Assembly (NCBI GenBank): GCA_020426005.1
Contig: JAGQQW010000016.1
Coordinates: 1-45,976, forward strand
From: Planctomycetota bacterium
Lineage (GTDB): Bacteria; Planctomycetota; UBA1135; GCA-002748355
Length of the DNA stretch: 45,976 nt
Reading direction: 5' to 3'
Shown: one piece after another, positions 9,214-17,441 of the stretch
Numbering within the stretch: position 1 is the stretch's first letter
How the letters are laid out: each line of letters opens with the position of its first letter
The notes under the pieces: generated by a model
Seen by the model: only the letters and a program-made list of their open reading frames with translations
Told to the model about the DNA's origin: nothing
The model's database searches: none
Translations under genes and position numbers: made by a program

Positions 9214-9843
9214 TCAGGCAGCGAACTCGTCGTGAAGGGACGTTCGAATCAACAACAAGCAACCGTTGCGCGTGAACTGCTCCTCGTGCCTCGTCCCCGC
9301 AGGTGCGTGTTCGTAGTCGCCACTCTGCATCTCACTCACCGTCGTGCAGAGATCGCCTTCGAGCACGAAGCACTCTTCACGACCTGCATGGACATGTGCG
9401 GGAAAACGCGCACCGGGATCCATCTGCACGAGACAAGTCATGCGACCTTCACGCTCGTCGACGAGCAATCGCCGCATTCGAATTCCGACGATCGCCGTGG
9501 TTTCCCACGCATCCGATTCGTCGGGCACGCGCGGCGCGATGAAATACTCGTCGACCGAACGGCGAGCCGCCGACGCGACCTTGGCGAGAAGCGGACTGTT
9601 GCCCGAGGTGCGTCGCGCGCGTGCCAGGACCCGAGAACGCACGGAATCCGGCACGGAGCGTACTTCGAGCCGCCGGACGACTTCGTCGTAGAGAGTCGAC
9701 AGTTTTTGCACAAGCCGCCTGCACGACGAACACTCGCGTTGATGTCGGTCGTAGCTCGCCGCAGATTCGTGGTCGAGCTCACCGAGTACGAACACGATCG
9801 CGTCGTCGCGACGGCTGCATTCGTTCTCCACGAAATCGTTCAT
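9214..9843 (-). CDS. ChrR-like anti-sigma factor (zinc anti-sigma domain plus cupin)
   Basis: A 209-residue cytoplasmic two-domain protein. The N-terminal zinc-binding anti-sigma domain shows H34-x3-C38-x2-C41 (RHQRECSSC). The C-terminal cupin has H150-x-H152-x3-E156 (AHVHAGREE) and H186. Spacing equals the zinc ligands known in Rhodobacter sphaeroides ChrR: H31/C35/C38 in the first domain and H141/H143/E147/H177 in the second. The fourth ligand of the first domain, H6 in ChrR, is replaced by C9 at exactly the same distance. ChrR holds its ECF sigma factor inactive and releases it on singlet oxygen or organic peroxide. The start overlaps the sigma gene stop by ATGA, as expected for a co-translated pair. 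The inducing signal here is inferred, not seen. Confidence 0.88.
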   Translation of the reverse strand: MNDFVENECSRRDDAIVFVLGELDHESAASYDRHQRECSSCRRLVQKLSTLYDEVVRRLEVRSVPDSVRSRVLARARRTSGNSPLLAKVASAARRSVDEYFIAPRVPDESDAWETTAIVGIRMRRLLVDEREGRMTCLVQMDPGARFPAHVHAGREECFVLEGDLCTTVSEMQSGDYEHAPAGTRHEEQFTRNGCLLLIRTSLHDEFAA

Positions 9844-10442
9844 GCGTCGTGCGCCTCGTTCTCGAGCAAACTTCTCAATTCCATAAGGCCTCGCCGGATC
9901 CACGTCTTCACGGTACCGATCGGCAATTGGCTTCGCCTTGCGATCTCCTGATGCGTCAATCCATCGAGAAACGCGGCGAGGATCACAGATCGACGCTTCT
10001 CCGGAAGACGACCGATCGCGCGATGCAGGCGTTTTGCCTCTTCTGCGTGTTCGTATTCCAGTGCGGGATCGGCACCTTCGGCGCGTAGGTCACGATCGTC
10101 GACATCACAAGTCGAGACCGGCTGTCGGCCACGCGACCTCAACACGTCGACGCTCCGACTCTTCGTGAGCAACCAGAGCCAATTGGTGACGGTCCCGCGA
10201 GCCCGATCGAACGTCGACGCGCGTTCCCAGACCGATTCGTAGACAAGGGCCGTGACCTCCTCGGCAAGTTGGCGATCGCGTACGACACGGAGCGCGAGTC
10301 CGTAGACGGACCTCTTCGTTGCATCGAAGAGACGCTCGAACGCAAGAGTCGAACCAACCACGACCCCGTCGAGAAGCTGGCAGAGCAGGGCGTTGTCGAA
10401 ACGCGCGGAGCCGTTCTCGTGCACGCTCACGCGATCCATCAT
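9840..10442 (-). CDS. ECF RNA polymerase sigma factor partnered with the ChrR-like anti-sigma factor
   Basis: A 200-residue ECF sigma factor. Region 2 spans about residues 28-100 (FERLFDATKRSVYGLAL, LAEEVTALVYESVWERASTFD, WLWLLTKSRSVDVLRSR). Region 4 covers about 135-195 (LPEKRRSVILAAFLDGLTHQEIARRS, then GTVKTWIRRGLMELR). Two consecutive ATGs at 10442 and 10439 are both possible starts; longer upstream extensions are not sigma-like. The four-base overlap with the ChrR-like gene places it in the ECF group that uses cupin/zinc anti-sigma factors. Sigma/anti-sigma are followed on the same strand by TPR, DUF4331, HupE-ectodomain and DUF4394 genes, the likely targets. It would direct polymerase to stress promoters once freed. 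Confidence 0.93.
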   Translation of the reverse strand: MMDRVSVHENGSARFDNALLCQLLDGVVVGSTLAFERLFDATKRSVYGLALRVVRDRQLAEEVTALVYESVWERASTFDRARGTVTNWLWLLTKSRSVDVLRSRGRQPVSTCDVDDRDLRAEGADPALEYEHAEEAKRLHRAIGRLPEKRRSVILAAFLDGLTHQEIARRSQLPIGTVKTWIRRGLMELRSLLENEAHDA

Positions 10443-10531
10443 GAGTCTCGAACTCGCTTCCCGGGCCGGGTCATCCTGACCACTACGCCGTGCCGACCCG
10501 GGCGGATTCAAAAAACTCGAATTGGGACCCC

Positions 10532-12697
10532 TCAGCGGAACGTCACGTATTTCCCGCCCGAATCGAGAGCCAGGTGCTCGAGGATCTGCAGCGATCCGCC
10601 GACCGCGACCGTGTGGATGACGATCTTCCGGTGCTCGTTCCATCGTTTGACGTCGTCGCGGATCCGCGAGGGGTCCGTGACGACACCGGCGGTCGGCTCG
10701 CCGTCGGAGAGCAAGTAGATCGTGTCGACGTCAGGATCGTCGAACGCCTCCTTGACCGCATCGTAGAGGTTGGTGCCACCACCGGCGCCGAGACGATCGA
10801 TCCACACCTTCGCCTGCTCACGGGTCTTCTTGGTCATGCCGCCGATGTCTTCCTTGGCCCAGCGCTCCACGCCGGACGAGAAGACGAAGATGTTGAACAG
10901 CGCATTTCCCGCGAGGCTCTCGATGGCCGCGAGTAGCTCGCGCTTGGCGACTTCGAGCCTGGTCGCTTCGCGCTTGCCTTCGTAGCGGCCGAGCACCGGT
11001 TCGACCATCGAACCCGAGACGTCGAGGATGAAGATCACACGCTGCGACGTGATCTCGACGCCGAAGAACTTCGCGACGACGGTCGTCTCCTTGAGGCGCC
11101 GTAGTTCGCGCTCGCTCGCGGCCTTTTCCAACTCCGCGGCGCTCGGCACTTCGAAGTTCTTACCCTCCTTGTCCCACCACGCACGCCACGCCTTCGCGTC
11201 TTGCTCGAAGGTCTGCGCCGTCAAACTCCATAGCGCGTCGGCGACCGCGATTCCGAGTCGACCCGATTCTCGACCGAGAGCATCGATCAGGAGCGGAACC
11301 GCCTCCTTGTTGCGCGAATCCCGCAGCGCATCGATAGCCACGTAGCGCGTCGACCAGTCCTTGTGGATGAGTCCCTGCTTGAGGTATTCGAGAAGACCTC
11401 TCGCGTCCGCCTTCGAGAGTTGTTCGAGCGCCGCATTGCGAACGTCACGATCCGGATCGGTGACGAACGTCTCGAGACGCTTCAGCCAAGCCGACGCACG
11501 CCCTTCGAGCTTGCTGATCGCTTCGATGACGAAGCGTACATCCGCCGGATCCTTCGGCTTGTCGAGCATCTTGTAGAGCTCGCCGAGCGAGTCCTTGTCC
11601 CCGCGTTCGGCGAGAACCAGGGCTGTCTCACGACGAACGTCAGCATCCTTGTCGGCAAGGCCCTTGCGGATCTTCTCGACGAGCTTCGGATCGTCGAGGT
11701 GCATCGTCGCCCAGAGCGCGAAGACCTTCTCGTGAGGCGCGCCGCGACCGACCAGCTTCGCGAGCTTCTGATCGACGGACTTGTCCTTCATGTCCCCAAG
11801 CAAGTTCGCCATCGTGCGGCGCAGGTCCTCGGGCGTGACCGCCTTCTTCTTCGCGAGCTTGAGGAATGCGTTCGCGAGCTTCGCGCCTTGCAGTTCGGCG
11901 AGGATCTTGGCTGCCTCGGATCGCGTCATCCCCGGTACGTCGACGCGTTCGAACATCTTCGTCGCGAGTTCGGCGACGCGCTTCGATCCCTTCCGATGCA
12001 ACGCCTTCAAGGCGACGTTGCGCATCTTCTGGCTAGTGTCCTTCTCGAGGATGTCGATCAGGTCCTTTTCCTCGACCTTCTCGGCAACGGCCTCGAACGC
12101 GACGACTCGGATGTCTTCGAGTTCGGGACGGTCGGGCGGGTCGTCCTTGCCACGCTTCGCGCCCTTCTTGCTCCGCCCCTTGGCCTCGAATGGCTTCCAG
12201 AGTTCTTTGTAGAACGGCAGGTCCTCGTCACTCAGGTTGCGCACGTGCGCCGAAAGCGCCGCCTTGCGGACCGTATCGTCGGCCTCCGACTGCACGATCG
12301 TCGCGAGGAAGTGCTTGCCGAGCGACGGGCTGTTCGCGAGCGCGTCCACGGCCGCCTGCCGCAACTCCGGCTGCGTCGCCGTCGTCGCGACGTTGGTGAT
12401 CTTCTCGAGCGCGGGTTGCTGCGCGTCTTGGATCCCGTCGAACTTCGCCAAGGCGAAGACGACTTCGCGCTTCAGGTAGACACTGCCGGCCTTGTCGTAG
12501 AACTCGACGAGTCCCTGCATCGCGTCGCGCGTGCCGATCTCCGCGATCTTGTAGAGGTCCTCGGGCTTCGCATCGCTTCCAGCGGACTTGACCTTGTCGA
12601 GGAGCGACGCGAGTTCTTTGGCTTGGGCGAGACACGTCCCACTGATGCACGAAAGGAACGTGCACAGCAAGAGGGTGGCGTTTCGGAACGGATTCAT
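10532..12697 (-). CDS. Secreted HEAT-repeat protein with C-terminal von Willebrand factor A domain
   Basis: A 721-residue protein with a signal peptide (MNPFRNATLLLCTFLSCISG, cleavage near CLAQA). Armadillo/HEAT-type helical repeats span about residues 30-500 (LADKDADVRRETALVLAERG, TDPDRDVRNAALEQLSK, KDWSTRYVAIDALRDS). A VWA domain occupies about 550-721, and its metal-ion-dependent adhesion site is complete: DVSGS near residue 557, T in GGGTNLYD and D in LLSDGEPT. Such HEAT/VWA fusions are common in Planctomycetota and are thought to act as protein-interaction scaffolds outside the cytoplasm; the ligand is unknown. It lies 89 bases upstream of the ECF sigma gene and 57 bases downstream of the ChaN-like gene, on one strand. 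Confidence 0.9.
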   Translation of the reverse strand: MNPFRNATLLLCTFLSCISGTCLAQAKELASLLDKVKSAGSDAKPEDLYKIAEIGTRDAMQGLVEFYDKAGSVYLKREVVFALAKFDGIQDAQQPALEKITNVATTATQPELRQAAVDALANSPSLGKHFLATIVQSEADDTVRKAALSAHVRNLSDEDLPFYKELWKPFEAKGRSKKGAKRGKDDPPDRPELEDIRVVAFEAVAEKVEEKDLIDILEKDTSQKMRNVALKALHRKGSKRVAELATKMFERVDVPGMTRSEAAKILAELQGAKLANAFLKLAKKKAVTPEDLRRTMANLLGDMKDKSVDQKLAKLVGRGAPHEKVFALWATMHLDDPKLVEKIRKGLADKDADVRRETALVLAERGDKDSLGELYKMLDKPKDPADVRFVIEAISKLEGRASAWLKRLETFVTDPDRDVRNAALEQLSKADARGLLEYLKQGLIHKDWSTRYVAIDALRDSRNKEAVPLLIDALGRESGRLGIAVADALWSLTAQTFEQDAKAWRAWWDKEGKNFEVPSAAELEKAASERELRRLKETTVVAKFFGVEITSQRVIFILDVSGSMVEPVLGRYEGKREATRLEVAKRELLAAIESLAGNALFNIFVFSSGVERWAKEDIGGMTKKTREQAKVWIDRLGAGGGTNLYDAVKEAFDDPDVDTIYLLSDGEPTAGVVTDPSRIRDDVKRWNEHRKIVIHTVAVGGSLQILEHLALDSGGKYVTFR

Positions 12698-12754
12698 ACA
12701 GCGATCGTCGGGGGCCCGGTGGTCACTGTCAAATGGCCAGGCTGGTTGCAGCAC

Positions 12755-13927
12755 TCAGCCTTGCTTCTTGCCTCCCACCCGGGCCGCACGATCGAGGTCC
12801 TTCGCCTTACGTTCGAAGTGGTCACGGATCATCGCGTCCAACTCGTCCGCCGATCCGACGTCCTCGTCCTTGCCGACCCAGCCGCGGCGCCGGGCGACGA
12901 AGAGCGCATCGGCGAAGTGTGCGTCCTCGACGAACCCGGGGATCCAGCGCACGGGACGCAGCGCGTTCGCAGGCGCGAGCACGATCCACCCCTCCGCGAG
13001 CTTCTCGAACGAGTCGACGAAGCGAAACGCCATCTGCGTCGAGTCGGTCCATTGCGCAAACGGGGACTGGGTGACATCGAAGCCGATCGCACGCTCGGCA
13101 CCAACGAGGGATTCGATTGCCTTCGAAACGCGACCGAACTCGTGATGCAGAACCAACTGTCGGACGCGATCGCCGTACCGCTTGCGAAGCACGGTCCCGA
13201 GTCGAACGCCTTGTGCCGTCACCGTGTGGGCGAAGCCGCAGTGCACGAGCACGTTCGCGACATCGTCGCCGGCAGGCGAGATGTGCTTCTCGACCGAAGC
13301 GATCATCGTCCGCTCACGCGCGAGAAGCGTCTCTGCCCGCTTCGCTGCGGACGCTTCGTTCCAGAGCTCGACTTGCTTCCAATCGCTGTCGATGCCGACG
13401 AAGCGCAAGAGGTGCGGCTCCGCGGTGCGGGCACGCTCCTCGTGGTTGGCCTTCCACACCGCCTCGACGATCGCGAGATAGTCGACATAGCCCCACGTGG
13501 GCCAGGCGACTTCGCGAGAGATGGCGATCGCACGCTTTCGGTCGAATTGCTCGCCTCTGCCATCGACGACTGCATCGAGATCCGCTTGGCGACTCGATGG
13601 ATAGAACTCCGACGCGAGCACGCGCACACCGGCACGCGCGAGCCGCGGCACGAGAGCCGCCACGAACGCACAGTTCTGTCGTATCTCATGATGCTCGCCG
13701 AGCAGCACGACATCGTGGTGCTCGAACTTCGCGAGCACGTAGTCGAGCGGAGCACGCCCCTTGCTCTCGAGCCACTCGGTGTAGGGACGCCGGATCTGCG
13801 CATCCTCGAGGTCGATCGAACCGACGTCGACCTTAACCTGCGCATGCACGACGCCGCAGGCAGCGAGCATCGAGAAAGGCAACAGACTCTGCCGCAGAAG
13901 ATGCGAGCGTTCTCGAACTGACGTCAT
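12755..13927 (-). CDS. ChaN/Tiki-superfamily exported protein
   Basis: A 390-residue exported protein (hydrophobic N-terminus to about residue 29, ending VHAQ). It has the hallmark VVLLGEHHEIRQN near residue 73 and a distal VLVHCGFAHT, the arrangement of the EreA/ChaN/Tiki superfamily. Members include the haem-binding iron-regulated ChaN and the metalloprotease-like Tiki proteins. The conserved GEHHE and distal His suggest a metal- or haem-binding or hydrolytic site. ATG at 13927 overlaps by ATGA with the stop of an eight-codon mini-ORF. It is followed 57 bases later by the HEAT/VWA gene. Which activity it has cannot be decided from sequence. Confidence 0.75.
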   Translation of the reverse strand: MTSVRERSHLLRQSLLPFSMLAACGVVHAQVKVDVGSIDLEDAQIRRPYTEWLESKGRAPLDYVLAKFEHHDVVLLGEHHEIRQNCAFVAALVPRLARAGVRVLASEFYPSSRQADLDAVVDGRGEQFDRKRAIAISREVAWPTWGYVDYLAIVEAVWKANHEERARTAEPHLLRFVGIDSDWKQVELWNEASAAKRAETLLARERTMIASVEKHISPAGDDVANVLVHCGFAHTVTAQGVRLGTVLRKRYGDRVRQLVLHHEFGRVSKAIESLVGAERAIGFDVTQSPFAQWTDSTQMAFRFVDSFEKLAEGWIVLAPANALRPVRWIPGFVEDAHFADALFVARRRGWVGKDEDVGSADELDAMIRDHFERKAKDLDRAARVGGKKQG

Positions 13928-13954
13928 TCGATGGCCTCGAGTCGTTTCATGGAA

Positions 13955-14206
13955 TCACTCCGGGTCGCCGATATCCCGCTCGAGGGTCGCCCCACTCTCC
14001 AGAAAGCCGTCGCTGCCATCGTACGACTCGAGAAGCGCGCGCACTGCGGCCCCGAGCGCGGCATCGTCCGCACGAATCCTAGCGACGAGCGCAGCGCGCG
14101 CCGGTGGCTCGAGTTCGAGTGCATCCCCGACCAGCTGCTTGACGTGGTCCCAACCCCATGGGCGATTCGCCCGATCTCGATAGAACTCCTTCAACGGCTC
14201 GGTCAT
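13955..14206 (-). CDS. Small protein resembling the N-terminal stub of planctomycete/acidobacterial Ser/Thr kinases
   Basis: An 83-residue soluble protein. The stretch VKQLVGDALELEPPARAALVARI, then DAALGAAVRALLESYDGSDGFLE, is the regulatory segment that normally precedes the kinase domain in PknB-family proteins encoded beside TIGR02999-type ECF sigma genes (usual form: fxxALELPPxERxAFLxxAC, then LRxEVxxLLxxHexaxxFLE). Here the frame stops directly after it and the ChaN-like gene starts 27 bases later. No kinase motifs are seen in any frame downstream. It is divergent from such a sigma gene (14296). It may be a free-standing regulator of that sigma factor or a remnant of a deleted kinase gene. 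ATG at 14206 was chosen over GTG at 14218. Confidence 0.6.
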   Translation of the reverse strand: MTEPLKEFYRDRANRPWGWDHVKQLVGDALELEPPARAALVARIRADDAALGAAVRALLESYDGSDGFLESGATLERDIGDPE

Positions 14207-14295
14207 CGCTCTGTGCACCTCGTGGCTCGTGATCGGTCTCCATGCGCAAGACGATCCGAGGGCGGGCCAAGAAAGGCTGGTATGCTCGACCGAGT

Positions 14296-14913
14296 ATGAA
14301 CTCGGATTCGGAGAAACCGTCCGACGCGGGGCAAGGGCAGAGCGCCGAAGTCACGCTCTTGTTGCAGGCTATCCGCAACGACGAGGACGGTGCGAGCGAT
14401 CGCCTGCTCGAACTCGTCTACGATCAGCTGCATCGACTCGCCGACGCCAAGATGCAAAACGAGCGGCCCGATCACACGCTTCAGGCCACAGCGCTCGTGC
14501 ACGAGGCCTACATGCGCCTGCTCGGCACGGACGGCGGCTTCGAGAACCGTCGACACTTCTTCGGCGCCGCGGCGCAGGCCATGCGTCGCATCCTGATCGA
14601 CCGCTACCGCCGCAACCACAGTGAGAAGCGCGGCGGTTCGCGCGAACGCGTGGATCAGGACCTCGGCGGCATCGTGCAGCAGGGAGACGGCGTCGAAGCT
14701 CTCGACCTACTCGCGCTCGACGAGGCCCTGAAGGACCTCGAAGTCCAAGATCCACGCATGGCCCAGATCGTCATGCTGCGGTTCTTCGCCGGGCTCGACG
14801 TCGAGCAAACCGCGGAAGCGCTCGAGATCTCGCCCCGCACCGTCAAGCGCGACTGGGCCGTCGCGAGGGCGTGGCTGTTCCAACGCCTCGGTGGTGGCGA
14901 CGCGGCGCAGTGA
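14296..14913 (+). CDS. ECF sigma factor, TIGR02999 type
   Basis: A 205-residue sigma-70 family protein. Region 2 (about 20-105) reads VTLLLQAIRNDEDGASDRLLELVYDQL, ATALVHEAYMRLL, RRHFFGAAAQAMRRILIDRYRR, which is the diagnostic pattern of the TIGR02999 ECF group frequent in Planctomycetota and Acidobacteriota. Region 4 (about 135-200) contains LDVEQTAEALEISPRTVKRDWAVARAWL. ATG at 14296 was chosen because homologues begin close to the VTLLL segment; an ATG at 14242 is in frame but adds non-conserved residues. A TATGCT hexamer lies at 14281-14286, only ten bases before the ATG, so the mRNA could be nearly leaderless. Members of this group usually act with a neighbouring Ser/Thr kinase; only a kinase-like stub is present, divergently, at 13955-14206. 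Confidence 0.9.
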   Translation: MNSDSEKPSDAGQGQSAEVTLLLQAIRNDEDGASDRLLELVYDQLHRLADAKMQNERPDHTLQATALVHEAYMRLLGTDGGFENRRHFFGAAAQAMRRILIDRYRRNHSEKRGGSRERVDQDLGGIVQQGDGVEALDLLALDEALKDLEVQDPRMAQIVMLRFFAGLDVEQTAEALEISPRTVKRDWAVARAWLFQRLGGGDAAQ

Positions 14914-15001
14914 GCACGCCGTCGGCGCGCAGCCGTATGGCGCGCAGCGACAGAATCGAGAAATCCCGTGACGCTGAGCCATTATCGATCCTAGCCCCTG
15001 G

Positions 15002-16063
15002 ATGAAGACTCCGATACTCGCGTTCCTCTCCGTGATGTCGTGCCTCGCGCTGCACGACGACATCGCCGCACAGTTCGAGCGTTCGGGCATCCTCGATGGG
15101 TTGACCACGCAAGTTCGGAGTCGCTCCCGACTACGGCCCAGCATCGTCGCCGTGCGCTACAAGGAGGAATGGTTGCGCTACGGAGGTACGTTGGCGGGCG
15201 CAGGCGTGTCCAACTACGACTTCTACTCGTCGACGCAGGACACGTTCTTCTTGCACGCCTACCTCGAGACTGCGCCGGCGTCGAACTATCCCTCGATGAC
15301 CCCGGTGCGCAGCGTCGGGCCGTTGCCGATCGTCAACACGCCGGTCAGCGTTTCGTTTCCTGGCCTGTCACTGCCGAGGGACGGACGCGACCTGTTCCTC
15401 GCAGTCGAGCTCACGACCACCGCGACGAACGGCGACGGTGGGTACACGTTCTTGACGTCCTACAACGAACCGACGAGCGGCGATATGCCAGGGCCGCGGC
15501 TGCCGACCTTCTTGCCGCTGAGTGACGCGCTGCTGTACATCAAGACACCGACCTCTTGGAGCCGGGAAAGTTACGCGTATCACCTCTGGGTCGAGCCGCT
15601 CTTCGATCCACGCGAAGCCATCGCCGGGGCTGCTGTCGCCAAGACGAACCAAAGCACACAACCAGGTCGCAACAACGATCAGACGATCGCAGGACTGTTG
15701 TCGGGCATGCACCCGGACCCCTTCGGTATGCGCACTTCGACGCGTAAGGACTCGTTCGGCTTCCGTGCCGAGAGTTCCGCGATCCAGAACGGTGACATCG
15801 TCGTGTTCTTGCTGTCCCCGCAGTTCGGACCAGGACTCAAACTCCCGGGCATCCTGGGGCGCTTCGAACTCGACCCGTCGGCGATGTTCGTCGTGGGCGC
15901 GAAGGTCGCGAGCCAGGTCACGACGGCGAGCTACGGCGCCACGCTGTTGCTGTCGCCACCCGCGACCCCGGTGACGAACGTCGATCTGTATTGGCAAGCG
16001 ATGATCCTGCGTGCGCCGTCGACGATCGTCGGCTTCACCCATGCATCGGTGCAGCGACTGTGA
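15002..16063 (+). CDS. Secreted protein of unknown function
   Basis: A 353-residue exported protein with a signal peptide (to about residue 24, ending DIAAQ). I recognise no family. The body is beta-rich with two halves. The first (residues 35-200) contains repeated aromatic/Thr strands such as VSVSFPGLSLPRDGRDLFLAVE. The second (about 225-350) has the order G-D-I-V-V-F-L-L and a closing hydrophobic strand, which might be a distant version of the C-terminal domain shared by other secreted proteins here. It follows the ECF sigma gene by 88 bases on the same strand and overlaps the next gene by GTGA, so it may be under control of that sigma factor. That regulatory link is speculative. Confidence 0.65.
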   Translation: MKTPILAFLSVMSCLALHDDIAAQFERSGILDGLTTQVRSRSRLRPSIVAVRYKEEWLRYGGTLAGAGVSNYDFYSSTQDTFFLHAYLETAPASNYPSMTPVRSVGPLPIVNTPVSVSFPGLSLPRDGRDLFLAVELTTTATNGDGGYTFLTSYNEPTSGDMPGPRLPTFLPLSDALLYIKTPTSWSRESYAYHLWVEPLFDPREAIAGAAVAKTNQSTQPGRNNDQTIAGLLSGMHPDPFGMRTSTRKDSFGFRAESSAIQNGDIVVFLLSPQFGPGLKLPGILGRFELDPSAMFVVGAKVASQVTTASYGATLLLSPPATPVTNVDLYWQAMILRAPSTIVGFTHASVQRL

Positions 16064-16551
16064 CGTTCGGTCGAATCTTCAGGGGCGCACTCGTCGCCAC
16101 CATGGCGGCAAGTGCGATCTTCATTCATCACCGACACGGTGCGACCTCGGCCGCGAACGGCGAGGCCACCCAAGTCGTCGCGAGGCTCGACACGCATGTC
16201 GAGACATCGCCGGAACCGGCGATGGTCGTGCCGCAGAACGGGACGAGAATCGGCGCACAGGTTCCGTTCACGACGCATCCGGTGACGAACCCAGTGGATC
16301 CAACCGCGCTGCTGCGTCTACCCGACGGCCGTTACGTACCCGCGCTCAATGGCATCGAGAAGCCACAGCCCATGGTTTGGCAGCATGGCAACTTCACCGC
16401 GATCGTCGCCACCGAGCGCACGCAGTGGCGCGGTCTCGGTGAACTGGATTGGTACGTGCACGAAGACGGAACTCGTTCGACGACGTTGATGACCGGCGTC
16501 GACGGCACGCCACAGCCGGTCACGATCGTGCTGCACGCAACGAACGGCTGA
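16060..16551 (+). CDS. Small membrane-anchored or exported protein of unknown function
   Basis: A 163-residue protein with one hydrophobic N-terminal segment (VTFGRIFRGALVATMAASAIF) and a soluble domain with LLRLPDGRYVPALNGIEKPQPMVW and a Trp-rich GLGELDWYVHEDGTRSTTLM. I do not recognise the family. The start is taken as GTG at 16060 because it overlaps the upstream stop (GTGA); no ATG occurs before the hydrophobic segment within the intergenic space. It ends eight bases before the convergent ATP-grasp gene. Presumably co-expressed with the secreted protein at 15002. Confidence 0.6.
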   Translation: MTFGRIFRGALVATMAASAIFIHHRHGATSAANGEATQVVARLDTHVETSPEPAMVVPQNGTRIGAQVPFTTHPVTNPVDPTALLRLPDGRYVPALNGIEKPQPMVWQHGNFTAIVATERTQWRGLGELDWYVHEDGTRSTTLMTGVDGTPQPVTIVLHATNG

Positions 16552-16559
16552 GCGCGAAC

Positions 16560-17441
16560 TCACCCGAGCATCCGCTCGAGTGCGGCGGCGAAGCGCTCGC
16601 CGAGTTGCGGTCCCTGCTCGGGATAGAGATAGGGTTCGACGACTTCGAGCTCGATGAGTGCGAGTTCGTCTGCATAGCGGACCATGTCGACGCGTGCGTA
16701 GAGCAGTCGTTCGCGAGCGGCTGCGAGCACGAGCTTGCACGCGGCGATCTCATGTTCGCTCGGCTCATGCATGACCTCACGGCCGCCGTAGAGCGATTGC
16801 ACACGGTAGTCGCCAGCGGCAGGGCGCTTGAGCGCGCAGTGCGAGAACTCGCCATCGAAGAACAGGAACGAGTATTCACCCTCGGTCGTCACGGACTCGA
16901 GGAAGGGCTGCACCATCGCCTGCGCTGGCGGGCGCTGTTCGCGCGGCGGCAGCGGCGCATCGCGAGACACGAGCACTTGTCGCCACGCCCCTGCGCCGAC
17001 GACAGGCTTGACAACGAGACGTTCGGTGCCGAAGTGATCGAACGCATCGAGGATCGTCGCATCCCCGGCATCTTCCGCCCACAGCGTCGGAACGACCCGG
17101 ACACCGCGCGCATCGAGTTCTCGTAGGTATCGCTTGTCGAGGTTCCAACGCACGACTTCGAGCGGATTGAAGAGCGGCTTCCTCTCGGCAACGCGTCCGA
17201 GCATCGCCAAAAACTCGTCGACACGCTCTTGGTAGTCCCAGGTCGTGCCGACGACGAAGGCGTCGAAGTCATCGATGACCAGCTCCGGGTCGTCCCAGAT
17301 CCTCGTGACGAGTTCGATGCCGCGCTCCGCGCACGCACGCTGCAGCGGTTCGAACTCGAGGTCGTGTTCCCACGCGTCCTCACGCTTCGACGCGTCCTGC
17401 AACACCATGCACGACGCACTCAAGAACGCGACGCGCTGCAT
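16560..17441 (-). CDS. ATP-grasp ligase (DcsG/RimK-like)
   Basis: A 293-residue cytoplasmic enzyme. The N-terminal pre-ATP-grasp region (residues 1-105) includes WDDPELVIDDFDAFVVGTTWDYQERVDEFL and VRWNLDKRYLRELDARGVRVVPT, the pattern of the DcsG-like/COG0189 family. The ATP-grasp core follows: RLVVKPVVGAGAW (Lys and glycine-rich loop), QPFLESVTTEGEYSFLFFDGEFSHC, then LARVDMV and LIELEVVEPYLY, where acidic residues bind Mg. Such enzymes join a carboxylate to an amine or thiol through an acyl-phosphate. It overlaps the EgtB-like gene by one base (TGATG), so both are co-translated and probably act in one pathway. The substrate is unknown. Confidence 0.85.
   Translation of the reverse strand: MQRVAFLSASCMVLQDASKREDAWEHDLEFEPLQRACAERGIELVTRIWDDPELVIDDFDAFVVGTTWDYQERVDEFLAMLGRVAERKPLFNPLEVVRWNLDKRYLRELDARGVRVVPTLWAEDAGDATILDAFDHFGTERLVVKPVVGAGAWRQVLVSRDAPLPPREQRPPAQAMVQPFLESVTTEGEYSFLFFDGEFSHCALKRPAAGDYRVQSLYGGREVMHEPSEHEIAACKLVLAAARERLLYARVDMVRYADELALIELEVVEPYLYPEQGPQLGERFAAALERMLG

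Noticed and set aside
10469..10481. GGTCA-TCC-TGACC inverted repeat upstream of the ECF sigma gene as an operator
   Set aside because: Five-base arms with a three-base spacer occur often by chance at this GC content; there is no second copy near the other ECF gene.
10511..10516. Run of six A (T6 on the minus strand) after the HEAT/VWA gene as a terminator
   Set aside because: Only a weak 4-5 bp imperfect stem can be drawn before it, so I would not call a terminator.
11363..13921. Very long plus-strand open frame (852 codons) opposite the HEAT/VWA and ChaN-like genes
   Set aside because: Its translation is Arg/Glu/Leu-rich without domains, and it spans two well-supported minus-strand genes and their gap. 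High GC content suppresses stop codons on the opposite strand.
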